Shown in pieces: positions 27,002 through 38,980 of a DNA stretch of 64,000 bases (within the stretch, counting starts at the first letter, position 1; each line of letters opens with the position of its first letter). The notes under the pieces were generated by a model, which was not told the origin of the DNA, did no database searches, and saw nothing but the letters and a program-made list of their open reading frames with translations. The DNA comes from Hydrogenophaga sp. (GTDB taxonomy: Bacteria; Pseudomonadota; Gammaproteobacteria; Burkholderiales; Burkholderiaceae_C): positions 124,001 through 188,000 of the forward strand of contig NZ_JAUCZG010000002.1 of the NCBI RefSeq assembly GCF_030373225.1, given 5' to 3'. The position numbers were made by a program, and so were the translations under genes.

Positions 27002-28923
27002 ATGAAAACACCCATCCTGCTGAAACCCGCCGCCCGACCGGACAGCGCGCTCGGGGAACAGGACATCCACCTGTTCCGCGAAGGCACGCACTCGCGGCTG
27101 CACGAAAAACTGGGTTGCCACCTCGAAGCCACCGGCGCCCGTTTTGCGCTGTGGGCGCCCAACGCCCGCGCCGTGTCGGTGATCGGGGATTTCAACGACT
27201 GGAACGCCGAGGCCGATCAGGCCCGGCTGCGGGACGACGGCTCGGGCATCTGGGAGCGCGAGGTTCGCGGTGTCCAGGCCGGGCATCGCTACAAGTTCCT
27301 GGTGCACACGCAGGCCGGTGCGCGGCTCGAGAAGGCAGACCCGTTTGCCTTTCGCAGCGAAGCGGCGCCGGCCACCGCCTCCATCGCCTGGAGCCTGGAC
27401 GGCCACGACTGGGCCGACGCAGCATGGATGGCGGGACGTGCCACGAACCACGCGTTGAACGCCCCGATGTCCGTCTACGAAGTGCACCTCGGGTCGTGGC
27501 GGCGCGACAAGACCGGCGAGATGCTCGACTACCGCAGCATGGCGCCGCTGCTGACGCAGCATGTGAAGGAGATGGGCTTCACCCACGTCGAGCTGATGCC
27601 GATCACGGAGCATCCGTTCTATGGCTCCTGGGGCTACCAGACCACCGGCTATTTCGCCGCCACATCGCGCTACGGAACGCCGCAGGACTTCAAGTGCCTG
27701 GTCGATACGCTGCACCAGGCCGGCATCGGTGTGATCCTGGACTGGGTGCCCTCGCACTTTCCTGCCGACGCCCACGGGCTGGCGCAGTTCGACGGCACGC
27801 ATCTGTATGAGCACGCCGATCCGCGCCAGGGTTTTCACCCGGAATGGAATTCCTCGATCTTCAACTACGGGCGCAATGAGGTTCGTTCGTTCCTGTTGTC
27901 CAGCGCGATGTTCTGGCTGGGCGAGTACCACATCGATGCGCTGCGCGTGGACGCCGTGGCCTCCATGCTCTACCTCGACTACTCGCGCAAGGAAGGCGAA
28001 TGGATACCGAACGTGCATGGCGGACGCGAGAACCTGGAGGCGATCGCCTTCCTGCGGCAACTCAACGAATCGGCCTACCGCGACCACCCCGGCGTGCAGG
28101 TGATCGCCGAGGAGTCCACGGCCTGGCCGATGGTGTCCCGGCCCACCTGGGTGGGTGGTCTGGGCTTCGGCATGAAATGGAACATGGGCTGGATGCACGA
28201 CACGCTGAGCTACATGCACGAAGACCCGATCCACCGGCGCTGGCACCACGGGGAGCTGACGTTTTCCCTGGCCTATGCCTTCAACGAAAACTTCATGCTG
28301 CCGCTCTCGCACGACGAGGTGGTCCACGGCAAGGGATCGCTGATCGAGAAGATGCCCGGCGACGACTGGCAGAAGTTCGCCAACCTGCGACTGCTCTACG
28401 GCCACATGTGGGCCCACCCGGGCAAGAAGCTCCTGTTCATGGGTTGTGAATTCGGCCAGCGGCGCGAGTGGAACCACGACAGCGAACTCGACTGGGGACT
28501 GATCGACGGCAGTGTGTTCCACGGTGGCCTGCAGCGCTGGGTCTCGGACCTGAACCGCCTCTACCGCAGCGAGCCCGCCCTGCATGAGCTGGACTTCGAT
28601 GCCGCCGGTTTCGAATGGGTCGACGGGGCCGACGCCGAGAGCAGCGTGGTGAGCTACCTGCGCAAGTCGGGCAGCGGTGAAGCGCTGCTGGTGGTGGCCA
28701 ACTTCACGCCCATGCCGCGCGAGAACCACCTCGTGGGCGTGCCCGCCCCGGGCCGATGGCGCGAGTTGCTCAACAGCGACGCGGCCATCTACGGCGGCAG
28801 CGGCGTGGGCAATCAGGGCGGCGTGGACAGCGTGCCGGTCGCCGCGCACGGCCGCTTTCAGGCCCTGAACCTGCGACTGCCGCCGCTGGGCGTGCTGGTC
28901 CTCAAACTCGAAGGAGCCACAGC

Positions 28924-28927
<4 letters not shown>
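27002..28927 (+). CDS. glgB: 1,4-alpha-glucan branching enzyme
   Basis: [76 protein letters not shown]. Confidence 0.95.
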
Positions 28928-30954
<2,027 letters not shown>

Positions 30955-30957
30955 GAG

Positions 30958-33900
30958 ATGCCGATGATCGATGAAACCAGGCGCACAGCGATCGGGGACA
31001 ACGCCCCGGTCACGACGGCGGGCGAACCGGCCAGCGATCCGCTGTGGTACCGCGACGCGGTCATTTACGAACTGCACATCAAGGCCTACGCCGATGCCAA
31101 CGGCGACGGCATTGGTGACTTCCGGGGCCTGACCGAACGGCTCGACCATGTGCAGTCGCTCGGGGTCAACACCATCTGGCTGCTGCCGTTCTATCCGTCA
31201 CCGCAACGCGACGACGGCTACGACGTGGCCGACTACGAGGACGTGCACCCGAGCTACGGCACGCTGGACGACTTCAAGGCCTTCGTGATCGAGGCGCATC
31301 GGCGCGGCCTGCGCGTGATCACCGAACTGGTCGTCAACCACACCTCCGACCAGCATCCCTGGTTTCAGGCGGCGCGGCGCGCGCCCAAGGGCTCGCCCGA
31401 GCGCAACTTCTATGTCTGGAGCGACGACAACACGCTGTACTCGGGCACGCGCATCATCTTCACCGACACCGAGAAGTCGAACTGGACCTGGGACGAGGTC
31501 GCCCAGCAGTACTTCTGGCACCGCTTCTTCAGCCACCAGCCCGACCTGAACTTCGACAACCCGCTGGTGCTTGAGGCCGTGCTCAAGACCATGGAGTTCT
31601 GGCTCGAGATGGGCGTGGACGGCTTCCGGCTCGACGCGATTCCCTACCTGATCGAGCGCGACGGCACGAGCAACGAGAACCTGCGCGAGACCCACACGGT
31701 GATCAAGGCGATCCGCGCGCGCATCGAGGCGCGCTTCCCCGGCCGCCTGCTGCTGGCCGAGGCCAACATGTGGCCCGAGGACGTGCGTGAGTATTTCGGT
31801 GATGCCGACGAATGCCAGATGGCCTACCACTTCCCGCTGATGCCGCGCATGTACATGGCCATCGCCCAGGAAGACCGGCACCCGATCGTGGAGATCCTGG
31901 CGCAGACGCCCGAGATCCCCGACGGTTGCCAGTGGGCGGTGTTCCTGCGCAACCACGACGAGCTCACGCTGGAGATGGTCACCAGCAAGGAGCGCGACTA
32001 CATGTACCGCATGTACGCGTCGGACGCGCGGGCGCGGATCAACCTGGGCATCCGCCGCCGGCTCGCGCCGCTGCTGGAGAACGACCGTGCGCGCATCGAG
32101 CTGATGAATGGCCTGCTGCTGTCGATGCCGGGCACGCCGGTCCTGTACTACGGTGACGAGATCGGCATGGGAGACAACATCTTTCTCGGCGACCGCGATG
32201 GCGTGCGCACCCCGATGCAGTGGACCAGCGACCGCAATGGCGGCTTCTCGCGCGCCGATCCGCAGCGCCTGTACCTGCCGCCGATCCAGGACCCGATCTA
32301 CGGCTTCGAGGCGCTGAACGTCGAGGCACAGGCACGCGAACCGTCGTCGTTGATGAACTGGACCAAGCGCATGCTGGCCATGCGCAACGCCACCCAGGCA
32401 TTCGGGCGCGGGCGCTTCACGATGCTGCATCCGGGCAACCGCAAGGTGCTGGCCTACGTGCGCGAGCATGGCGAAGACGTGATCCTGTGCGTCTTCAACG
32501 TCAGCCGCGTGGCGCAACCGGTCGAGCTGGCACTGGAGGCCCACAAGGGCCGCGTGCCGGTGGAAATGATGGGGCGCAGCCCGTTCCCGCCGATCGGCGA
32601 CCTGCCCTACCTGCTGACCCTGCCGGCCTACGGCTTCTTCTGGTTTCGCCTCTCGCTGGACGCCGCGCCCCCGCCCTGGCATGCGGAACGTCTGGCGCTG
32701 GAGGACCTGCCGGTTCTCGTGCTGTTCGACAACTGGAACAGCTTCTTCCGTGGCAACGTCGTGCCCTGGCGCATCGGCATGGCCGAGAAGACGCGCACCC
32801 AGTTCGAGCGCGAGCTGATGCCCCGCTTCATGCAACGCCAGCGCTGGTACGCCGCCAAGGGCGAGCCCCTGGAACGCGCCACCCTGGCGGTGCACAGCAT
32901 GCTGGAAGAAGGGAACTCGCAGTGGCTGCTGGCGCTGATCGACACCCAGGGACCGGCAGAGCCCGCCCGCTATTTCGCGCCCCTGGTGATCGCCTTTGAA
33001 GACGACGACGAAGAGCGCACCCGCGCACTGATGCCGGTGGCCGTGACCAAGGTGCGCCAGCAGGCCACCATGGGCGTGCTGGCCGACGCGATGGGCGACG
33101 AGGCTTTCTGCCGCGCCATGGTGAGCGCCATCGGCGCACGGCGCGAGACGGTGGCCGACGGCGGCGTGGTGCGCTTCGTGCCCACCGACGCCTACCGGGC
33201 TGTCATTGGCGACGCGCTGCAGTCGGCCACGCCCTTGCAGCGGCTGACCACGAGCAGCAACTCGATCAGCCTGCTCGGCGAGCAGATCTTCCTCAAGGCC
33301 TACCGGCGCCTGCATGCGGGGATCAGCCCCGAGCTGGAAATGGGCTGCTTTCTCACCGATGTGGCGCGCTACCCGCACTGCGTTGCCGTGGCCGGCAGCG
33401 TCGAGTACCACGCCCGGGACGGCACGGTCTGGGTGCTGGCGCTGTTGCAGGCGCAGGTGAAAAACCAGGGCGATGCATGGACCTTCACGGTCGACCAGCT
33501 GGCCCGGCTGCTCGAATCGGTGCGCAACGTCGACACCGATCTGCAGGACGGCATGGACGCCATGGCACAGCGGGCGGAGGTGCTGGCACGGCGGGTGGCA
33601 GCGCTGCACGTCGCACTCGCCCAACCCCATGGTTTGCCGGCCTTCGACCCGGAGCCGATCCGTGTCGCCGACCTGGTGCACTGGTCGTCGGCCGTGCGTG
33701 CCGAACTCGAGCAGACGCTCGAGCTGCTGATGCAGCGCCGCGCCAGCCTGAGCGAACCGCTGGCGGCGCTGGCATCGCGCGTGGTCGCCGCGCGCGCCGC
33801 GCTCGACGCCCGCATCGCCCTGGCCGCGGCCACCGCCCCGAGCGGCGTGAAGACCCGCCTGCACGGCGACCTGCACCTGCAACAGGTGCTGATCGCGCAG

Positions 33901-34314
33901 GACGACTTCCTGATCATCGATTTCGAGGGCGAGCCGCAGCGCCCGCTCGAGCAGCGGCGTGCCAGGCACAGCGCACTGCGCGACGTGGCCGGCATGTTGC
34001 GCTCGTTCGACTACGCACGACACACGGCGCTGCACCAGACCGCACAAGGCAGCGTCGAGCTGGAGCGGCTGGCGCCGGGCGCCCGGCTCTGGGAGAGGCA
34101 CATCCGGCAGGCGTTCCTCGGTGCCTACCGCGAGGTCGCGGTGGCCGGCGGGCTGTATGCAGATGCCGCCGCGTTCGAACAGGCCGGTGCGTGGCTCGAC
34201 CTGTTCGAGCTCGAGAAGGCGCTGTACGAGCTGCGCTACGAACTGGACAACCGTCCCGAATGGGTCGGCGTGCCGCTGGCCGGCATCGCCGCGCTGGCCG
34301 GCATTGACAACTAG
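30958..34314 (+). CDS. treS: Maltose alpha-D-glucosyltransferase (trehalose synthase) fused to maltokinase
   Basis: TreS N-terminal half ([32 protein letters not shown]...) and maltokinase C-terminal half ([35 protein letters not shown]). Confidence 0.95.
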   Translation: MPMIDETRRTAIGDNAPVTTAGEPASDPLWYRDAVIYELHIKAYADANGDGIGDFRGLTERLDHVQSLGVNTIWLLPFYPSPQRDDGYDVADYEDVHPSYGTLDDFKAFVIEAHRRGLRVITELVVNHTSDQHPWFQAARRAPKGSPERNFYVWSDDNTLYSGTRIIFTDTEKSNWTWDEVAQQYFWHRFFSHQPDLNFDNPLVLEAVLKTMEFWLEMGVDGFRLDAIPYLIERDGTSNENLRETHTVIKAIRARIEARFPGRLLLAEANMWPEDVREYFGDADECQMAYHFPLMPRMYMAIAQEDRHPIVEILAQTPEIPDGCQWAVFLRNHDELTLEMVTSKERDYMYRMYASDARARINLGIRRRLAPLLENDRARIELMNGLLLSMPGTPVLYYGDEIGMGDNIFLGDRDGVRTPMQWTSDRNGGFSRADPQRLYLPPIQDPIYGFEALNVEAQAREPSSLMNWTKRMLAMRNATQAFGRGRFTMLHPGNRKVLAYVREHGEDVILCVFNVSRVAQPVELALEAHKGRVPVEMMGRSPFPPIGDLPYLLTLPAYGFFWFRLSLDAAPPPWHAERLALEDLPVLVLFDNWNSFFRGNVVPWRIGMAEKTRTQFERELMPRFMQRQRWYAAKGEPLERATLAVHSMLEEGNSQWLLALIDTQGPAEPARYFAPLVIAFEDDDEERTRALMPVAVTKVRQQATMGVLADAMGDEAFCRAMVSAIGARRETVADGGVVRFVPTDAYRAVIGDALQSATPLQRLTTSSNSISLLGEQIFLKAYRRLHAGISPELEMGCFLTDVARYPHCVAVAGSVEYHARDGTVWVLALLQAQVKNQGDAWTFTVDQLARLLESVRNVDTDLQDGMDAMAQRAEVLARRVAALHVALAQPHGLPAFDPEPIRVADLVHWSSAVRAELEQTLELLMQRRASLSEPLAALASRVVAARAALDARIALAAATAPSGVKTRLHGDLHLQQVLIAQDDFLIIDFEGEPQRPLEQRRARHSALRDVAGMLRSFDYARHTALHQTAQGSVELERLAPGARLWERHIRQAFLGAYREVAVAGGLYADAAAFEQAGAWLDLFELEKALYELRYELDNRPEWVGVPLAGIAALAGIDN

Positions 34315-34329
34315 ACACCTGGAGTCGAC

Positions 34330-35010
34330 ATGGAAAACATCGATGTGATGCTGGTCCCGCTGCGCGGGCTGCTGCTGGAGATCGGCAACTTCCTGCCGCG
34401 CCTGGGGGTGGCGCTGGCGGTGATCGTGGTGGGCTGGCTGCTGGCCAAGGGTTTGCGCATGGGCGTGGTGAAGGCCCTGCGGGCGCTCAACTTCCACATC
34501 CTGACCGAGCGGGCCGGCATCGACGGCTTCCTGAAGCAGGGCGGCAGCGAGAAGGACACCGCCGAGTGGTTCGGCATCATTGCCTACGCGCTGGTGCTGA
34601 TCGCCTCATTGATCGTGGCCTTCAACACGCTGGGCCTGACCCAGGTGACCGATCTGCTGGGCAAGGTGCTGCTGTTCGTGCCCCGGCTGCTGGTCGCGCT
34701 GCTGGTGGTCGTGTTCGGCAGCTATTTCTCGCGCTTCGTGGCGAACGCGGTGCAGCGCTACTTCCGGGCAGCGGGCATCAGCGATGCCGAGCTGCTGGCC
34801 AGCGGGGTGCGCTACGCGGTCATGGCCTTCGTGCTCCTGCTGGCCATCGACCACCTGGACATCGGTGGCGGCCTGATCCAGCACACCTTCCTGATCCTGC
34901 TGGCGGGTGTGGTGTTCGCGCTGGCGCTGGCGTTCGGGCTGGGCGCGCGTGAGCGCGCTGCCCAGCTGATCGAACGGTGGTTTCCACGCGACCCGGCGGA
35001 CCGGACCTGA
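34330..35010 (+). CDS. Multi-TM membrane protein (MscS/CmpX-like TM-helix repeat, no recognisable MscS beta-domain)
   Basis: Four to five hydrophobic helices (LGVALAVIVVGWLLAKGLRMGVVKAL; LLVALLVVVFGSYFSRFVANAVQRYFRAAGI); ends in a short charged tail. Confidence 0.75.
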   Translation: MENIDVMLVPLRGLLLEIGNFLPRLGVALAVIVVGWLLAKGLRMGVVKALRALNFHILTERAGIDGFLKQGGSEKDTAEWFGIIAYALVLIASLIVAFNTLGLTQVTDLLGKVLLFVPRLLVALLVVVFGSYFSRFVANAVQRYFRAAGISDAELLASGVRYAVMAFVLLLAIDHLDIGGGLIQHTFLILLAGVVFALALAFGLGARERAAQLIERWFPRDPADRT

Positions 35011-37148
35011 TGGCCGCCACCGTCATCGATGCGCTGTGGCCCGGCAAACCGTATCCGAGGGGAGCCACCTGGGACGGCATGGGCGTCAACTTCGCGCTGT
35101 TCTCGGAATCGGCCGAGCGGGTCGAGCTGTGCCTGTTCGACGCGAGCGGGCGCAACGAGATCGCCCGCCTGGCCCTGCGCGAGCAGACCGACCAGGTGTT
35201 CCACGGCTACCTGCCCCAGGCCCGCCCGGGCCTGCTTTATGGCTACCGGGTGTACGGGCCCTACCGTCCGCAAGACGGTCACCGCTTCAACGGCAACAAG
35301 CTGCTGCTCGATCCGTACGCCCGCAACATCGTCGGTGCCATCCGCTGGCACGACGCGCTGTTCGGCTACCGGGTCGGCAGCGCCCAGGCCGACCTGTCGT
35401 TCGACCGGCGCGACAGCGCTCCCTACCTGCCGCGCTGCAAGGTCATCGAGACGGCGTTCACCTGGGGTGACGACCGTCCGCCCAACGTGCCCTGGCACGA
35501 GACGGTGATCTACGAACTGCACGTTGGCGGCTTCACGCGGCTGCACCCCGACGTGCCGCCCGCGCTTCGAGGCACCTATGCCGGACTGGCCTGTGCCCCG
35601 GTGATCGACCACTTCAAACGCCTGGGCGTGACCACGGTGGAGCTGATGCCGGTGCACTCGTTTCTCGACGACCGCCACCTGGTTGAACGGGGTCTGCGCA
35701 ACCACTGGGGCTACAACACCATCGGCTACTTCGCGCCCGAGCACCGCTACAGCGCCAGCGGCAAGATCGGCGAGTTCAAGACCATGGTGCGAACCCTGCA
35801 CGAGGCGGGCATCGAAGTCATCCTCGACGTGGTCTACAACCACACGGCCGAAGGCAACGAGCTCGGGCCGACGCTGGCCTTTCGCGGCATCGACAACGCG
35901 TCCTACTACCGCCTTGCACAGGACAGCCCGCGCCACTACCAGGACTTCACCGGCTGCGGCAACACGCTGAACATGCAGCATCCGCGTGTGCTGCAACTGC
36001 TGATGGACTCGCTGCGCTACTGGGTCACGGAGATGCACGTGGACGGCTTCCGTTTCGACCTCGCCTCGGCACTGGCCCGCGAGCTCCACGCGGTCGACCG
36101 GCTCAGCGCATTCTTCGACATTCTGCGCCAGGACCCGGTGCTGTCCCGCGTGAAGCTGATCGCCGAGCCCTGGGACCTGGGCTCAGGCGGTTACCAGGTG
36201 GGCAACTTTCCTGTCGGCTGGGCCGAGTGGAACGACAAGTACCGCGACACCATGCGCGCCTACTGGAAGGGCGAAGGCGGCGTCATCGGTGAATTCGCAC
36301 AGCGCCTCACCGGCTCGAGCGACCTTTACAACCGCAGCAGCCGCAAGCCCTACGCGAGCATCAACTTCATCGCCGCGCACGACGGTTTCCCGCTCGCCGA
36401 CGTGGTGTCGTACAACGACAAGCACAACGAGGCCAACGGCGAGGAAAACCGCGACGGCCACAGCCACAACCTGTCGTGGAACTGCGGCGTCGAGGGCCCG
36501 ACCGACGACCCCGGCGTGCTCGCCCTGCGCGCACGCCAGCAGCGCAACTTCATCACCACGCTGCTGCTCTCGCAAGGGGTGCCCATGTTGCTCGCCGGCG
36601 ACGAGATGGGTCGCACCCAGCGTGGCAACAACAATGCCTACTGCCAGGACAACGACATCAGCTGGCTCGACTGGACCGCCAGCGACGACCGGCGATCCCT
36701 GCTGGCCTTCACGCAGCGCGTGATGGCGCTGCGCGCCGCCCACCCGGTGTTTCGCCGGCGCGACTTTTTCCAGGGCCGCCCGCTGCACGGCAGCACCGTG
36801 CGCGACATCGTCTGGTTGCAGCCCCACGGCACCGAGATGGGCGAGCAGGAGTGGGGGCAGGACCACGCGCGGGCGCTCGCGGTGTTTCTGTCGGGCGACG
36901 CCCTCAACGAGGTGGACGGGCGCGGCCGCGCCGTGCGCGACGACAGCTTCCTGGTGATGTTCAACGCCGACGCCAACGAGGTCCGGTTTGTCGTGCCCGC
37001 GGGCCTGGTCCCGCTGGCCGGCGAGCTGCTGATCGACACCTCGACCGATGCACAACCGGCCGACACCCCCTTCGACCCCACACAGCCCTATGTGCTGGCT
37101 GCGCGTTCGCTCGCACTCGTGCGCTTCAAGAGGACCCCTGCGCCATGA
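35010..37148 (+). CDS. glgX: Glycogen debranching enzyme
   Basis: GVNFALFSESAERVELCLFD; HVGGFTRLHPDVP; NHTAEGNELGPTLAFRGIDNASYYRL; FRFDLASALARE; SYNDKHNEANGEENRDGHSHNLSWNCGVEGPT. Confidence 0.95.
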   Translation: MAATVIDALWPGKPYPRGATWDGMGVNFALFSESAERVELCLFDASGRNEIARLALREQTDQVFHGYLPQARPGLLYGYRVYGPYRPQDGHRFNGNKLLLDPYARNIVGAIRWHDALFGYRVGSAQADLSFDRRDSAPYLPRCKVIETAFTWGDDRPPNVPWHETVIYELHVGGFTRLHPDVPPALRGTYAGLACAPVIDHFKRLGVTTVELMPVHSFLDDRHLVERGLRNHWGYNTIGYFAPEHRYSASGKIGEFKTMVRTLHEAGIEVILDVVYNHTAEGNELGPTLAFRGIDNASYYRLAQDSPRHYQDFTGCGNTLNMQHPRVLQLLMDSLRYWVTEMHVDGFRFDLASALARELHAVDRLSAFFDILRQDPVLSRVKLIAEPWDLGSGGYQVGNFPVGWAEWNDKYRDTMRAYWKGEGGVIGEFAQRLTGSSDLYNRSSRKPYASINFIAAHDGFPLADVVSYNDKHNEANGEENRDGHSHNLSWNCGVEGPTDDPGVLALRARQQRNFITTLLLSQGVPMLLAGDEMGRTQRGNNNAYCQDNDISWLDWTASDDRRSLLAFTQRVMALRAAHPVFRRRDFFQGRPLHGSTVRDIVWLQPHGTEMGEQEWGQDHARALAVFLSGDALNEVDGRGRAVRDDSFLVMFNADANEVRFVVPAGLVPLAGELLIDTSTDAQPADTPFDPTQPYVLAARSLALVRFKRTPAP

Positions 37149-38980
37149 AACGCCTGCACGAAATGCCCTTCGGGGCGGCGCCGACCGACAGCGGCGGCGC
37201 GAGGGTTCGCCTGTGGGCGCCGGCCGCCACCGGGGTGGTGCTGGTGCGCAGCGGCGACGGACCGGACCAGGGCAGCTTCCCCATGAAGGCGCTGGACGAC
37301 GGCTGGCACGAGCTGGAACTGCCGCGCGCCCATGCCCGCACCGACTACGCGTTCTGCATCGACGGTGGCCCGGTCGTGCCGGACCCGGCCTCGCGCTGCC
37401 AGCGCAGCGGCGTGCATGGCCCGAGCAGTTTCATCGACCCGTGGCGCTTCGACTGGAACGACGCTGCCTGGCGCGGCCGGCCCTGGCACGAGGCGGTGAT
37501 CTACGAACTGCACGTGGGCTGTCTCACCACCGAGGGCACGTTTGCCTCGGCGATCTCCCGGCTGGACGCCCTGGTGGCGCTGGGCGTCACGGCCATCGAG
37601 CTGATGCCGGTGGCCGAATTCGAAGGCCGGCATGGCTGGGGCTATGACGGCGTGCTGCCGTTCGCGCCCAAGGCCGCCTATGGCACGCCCGACGACCTCA
37701 AACGCCTGGTCTGCGCGGCCCACCAGCGCGGGCTGATGGTGTTCATGGACGTGGTCTACAACCACTTCGGCCCCGACGGCAATTACCTGCACGCCTATGC
37801 GCCGGGCTTCTTCAACCCGGACCTGGCCACGCCCTGGGGCGCCGCGATCAACCTGGACGGCCCGGGGAGCCGGTGGGTGCGCGACTTCTTCATCCACAAC
37901 GCGCTCTACTGGATCGAGGAGTTCCATCTCGACGGCCTGCGCATCGACGCGGTGCATGCCATGCACGACAGCAGCTCGCCGCATTTCATCGACGAACTCG
38001 TGGCCGCCGTGCGCGCCGGGCCGGGGCGCGACCGGCAGGTGCATCTGGTGCTGGAGAACGACCTCAACGACGCCGCCCGCCTGCGTCGCGACGACACCGG
38101 AGCACCGCTGCTGGCCGATGCGCAGTGGAACGACGATGTGCATCACGCCGTGCACGTCCTGGCCACCGGCGAGACGGACGGTTACTACGTCGACTACGCC
38201 GCCGAGCCGGTGCGGCTGTTCGGCCGCGCCCTGGCCGAGGGTTTTGGATTCCAGGGCGATCCGTCACCCTACCGTGGCGGCGAACGGCGCGGCACGCCCT
38301 CGGCGCACCTGTCGCCGCTGGCCTTTGTCAATTCGCTGCAGACCCACGACCAGGTCGGCAACCGGGCATTCGGCGAGCGCATCGCCACGCTGGCGGCGGC
38401 GGCCGAGCGCAGCGAAGCGCTGCGCGCACTGCTGGCGTGTGTGCTGCTGGCGCCGTCACCGCCGATGCTGTTCATGGGCGAGGAATGGGCGGCGAGCACG
38501 CCGTTTCTCTACTTCTGCGACTACCAGGGCGAGCTGGCCCGGGCCGTGACCCAGGGACGGCGCGCCGAGTTCGGCCGGTTTGCCCGCTTCAGCGACCCCG
38601 ACGCCCGAGACGCCATTCCCGATCCGAACGCCGCAACCACCTTCGCCATGAGCCAGCTCGACTGGTCGGAGCGCGAACAGTCGCCGCACGCCGAATGGCT
38701 GGTGCTGACCAGCGAGCTGCTGCGCCTGCGGCAAGCGCAGCTCATGCCCTGGCTGCGGGACGTGCGCAGCGGTGTCATGACGCAGGCAGCGCCCGGCACG
38801 CTGGCCATCTGCTGGCCGCTGGGCGGCGCACGACGCTGGCATCTGCTGGCGCAACTGGCCCCGCACGAAAGCCCGGCCGGCGTGGCGAGCGAGCCGCCGG
38901 GTGCGGTGGTGTACCGCAGCCATGCCGCGGGTGCGCGGCTGGCCCCCTGGTCGGTGCAGTTTTCGATCGAGACGCCATGA
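37145..38980 (+). CDS. treZ: Malto-oligosyltrehalose trehalohydrolase
   Basis: HVGCLTTEGTFASAISRLDALVALGVTAIELMPVAEFEGRHGWGYDGVLPFAPKAAYG; NHFGPDGNYL; QTHDQVGNRAFGERI. Confidence 0.94.
   Translation: MKRLHEMPFGAAPTDSGGARVRLWAPAATGVVLVRSGDGPDQGSFPMKALDDGWHELELPRAHARTDYAFCIDGGPVVPDPASRCQRSGVHGPSSFIDPWRFDWNDAAWRGRPWHEAVIYELHVGCLTTEGTFASAISRLDALVALGVTAIELMPVAEFEGRHGWGYDGVLPFAPKAAYGTPDDLKRLVCAAHQRGLMVFMDVVYNHFGPDGNYLHAYAPGFFNPDLATPWGAAINLDGPGSRWVRDFFIHNALYWIEEFHLDGLRIDAVHAMHDSSSPHFIDELVAAVRAGPGRDRQVHLVLENDLNDAARLRRDDTGAPLLADAQWNDDVHHAVHVLATGETDGYYVDYAAEPVRLFGRALAEGFGFQGDPSPYRGGERRGTPSAHLSPLAFVNSLQTHDQVGNRAFGERIATLAAAAERSEALRALLACVLLAPSPPMLFMGEEWAASTPFLYFCDYQGELARAVTQGRRAEFGRFARFSDPDARDAIPDPNAATTFAMSQLDWSEREQSPHAEWLVLTSELLRLRQAQLMPWLRDVRSGVMTQAAPGTLAICWPLGGARRWHLLAQLAPHESPAGVASEPPGAVVYRSHAAGARLAPWSVQFSIETP

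Noticed and set aside
31198-34497. 1099-aa minus-strand ORF opposite treS/mak
   Set aside because: Shadow ORF of a high-GC coding strand; His/Gln/Arg-rich composition without domains, while the plus strand encodes a clear TreS-maltokinase.
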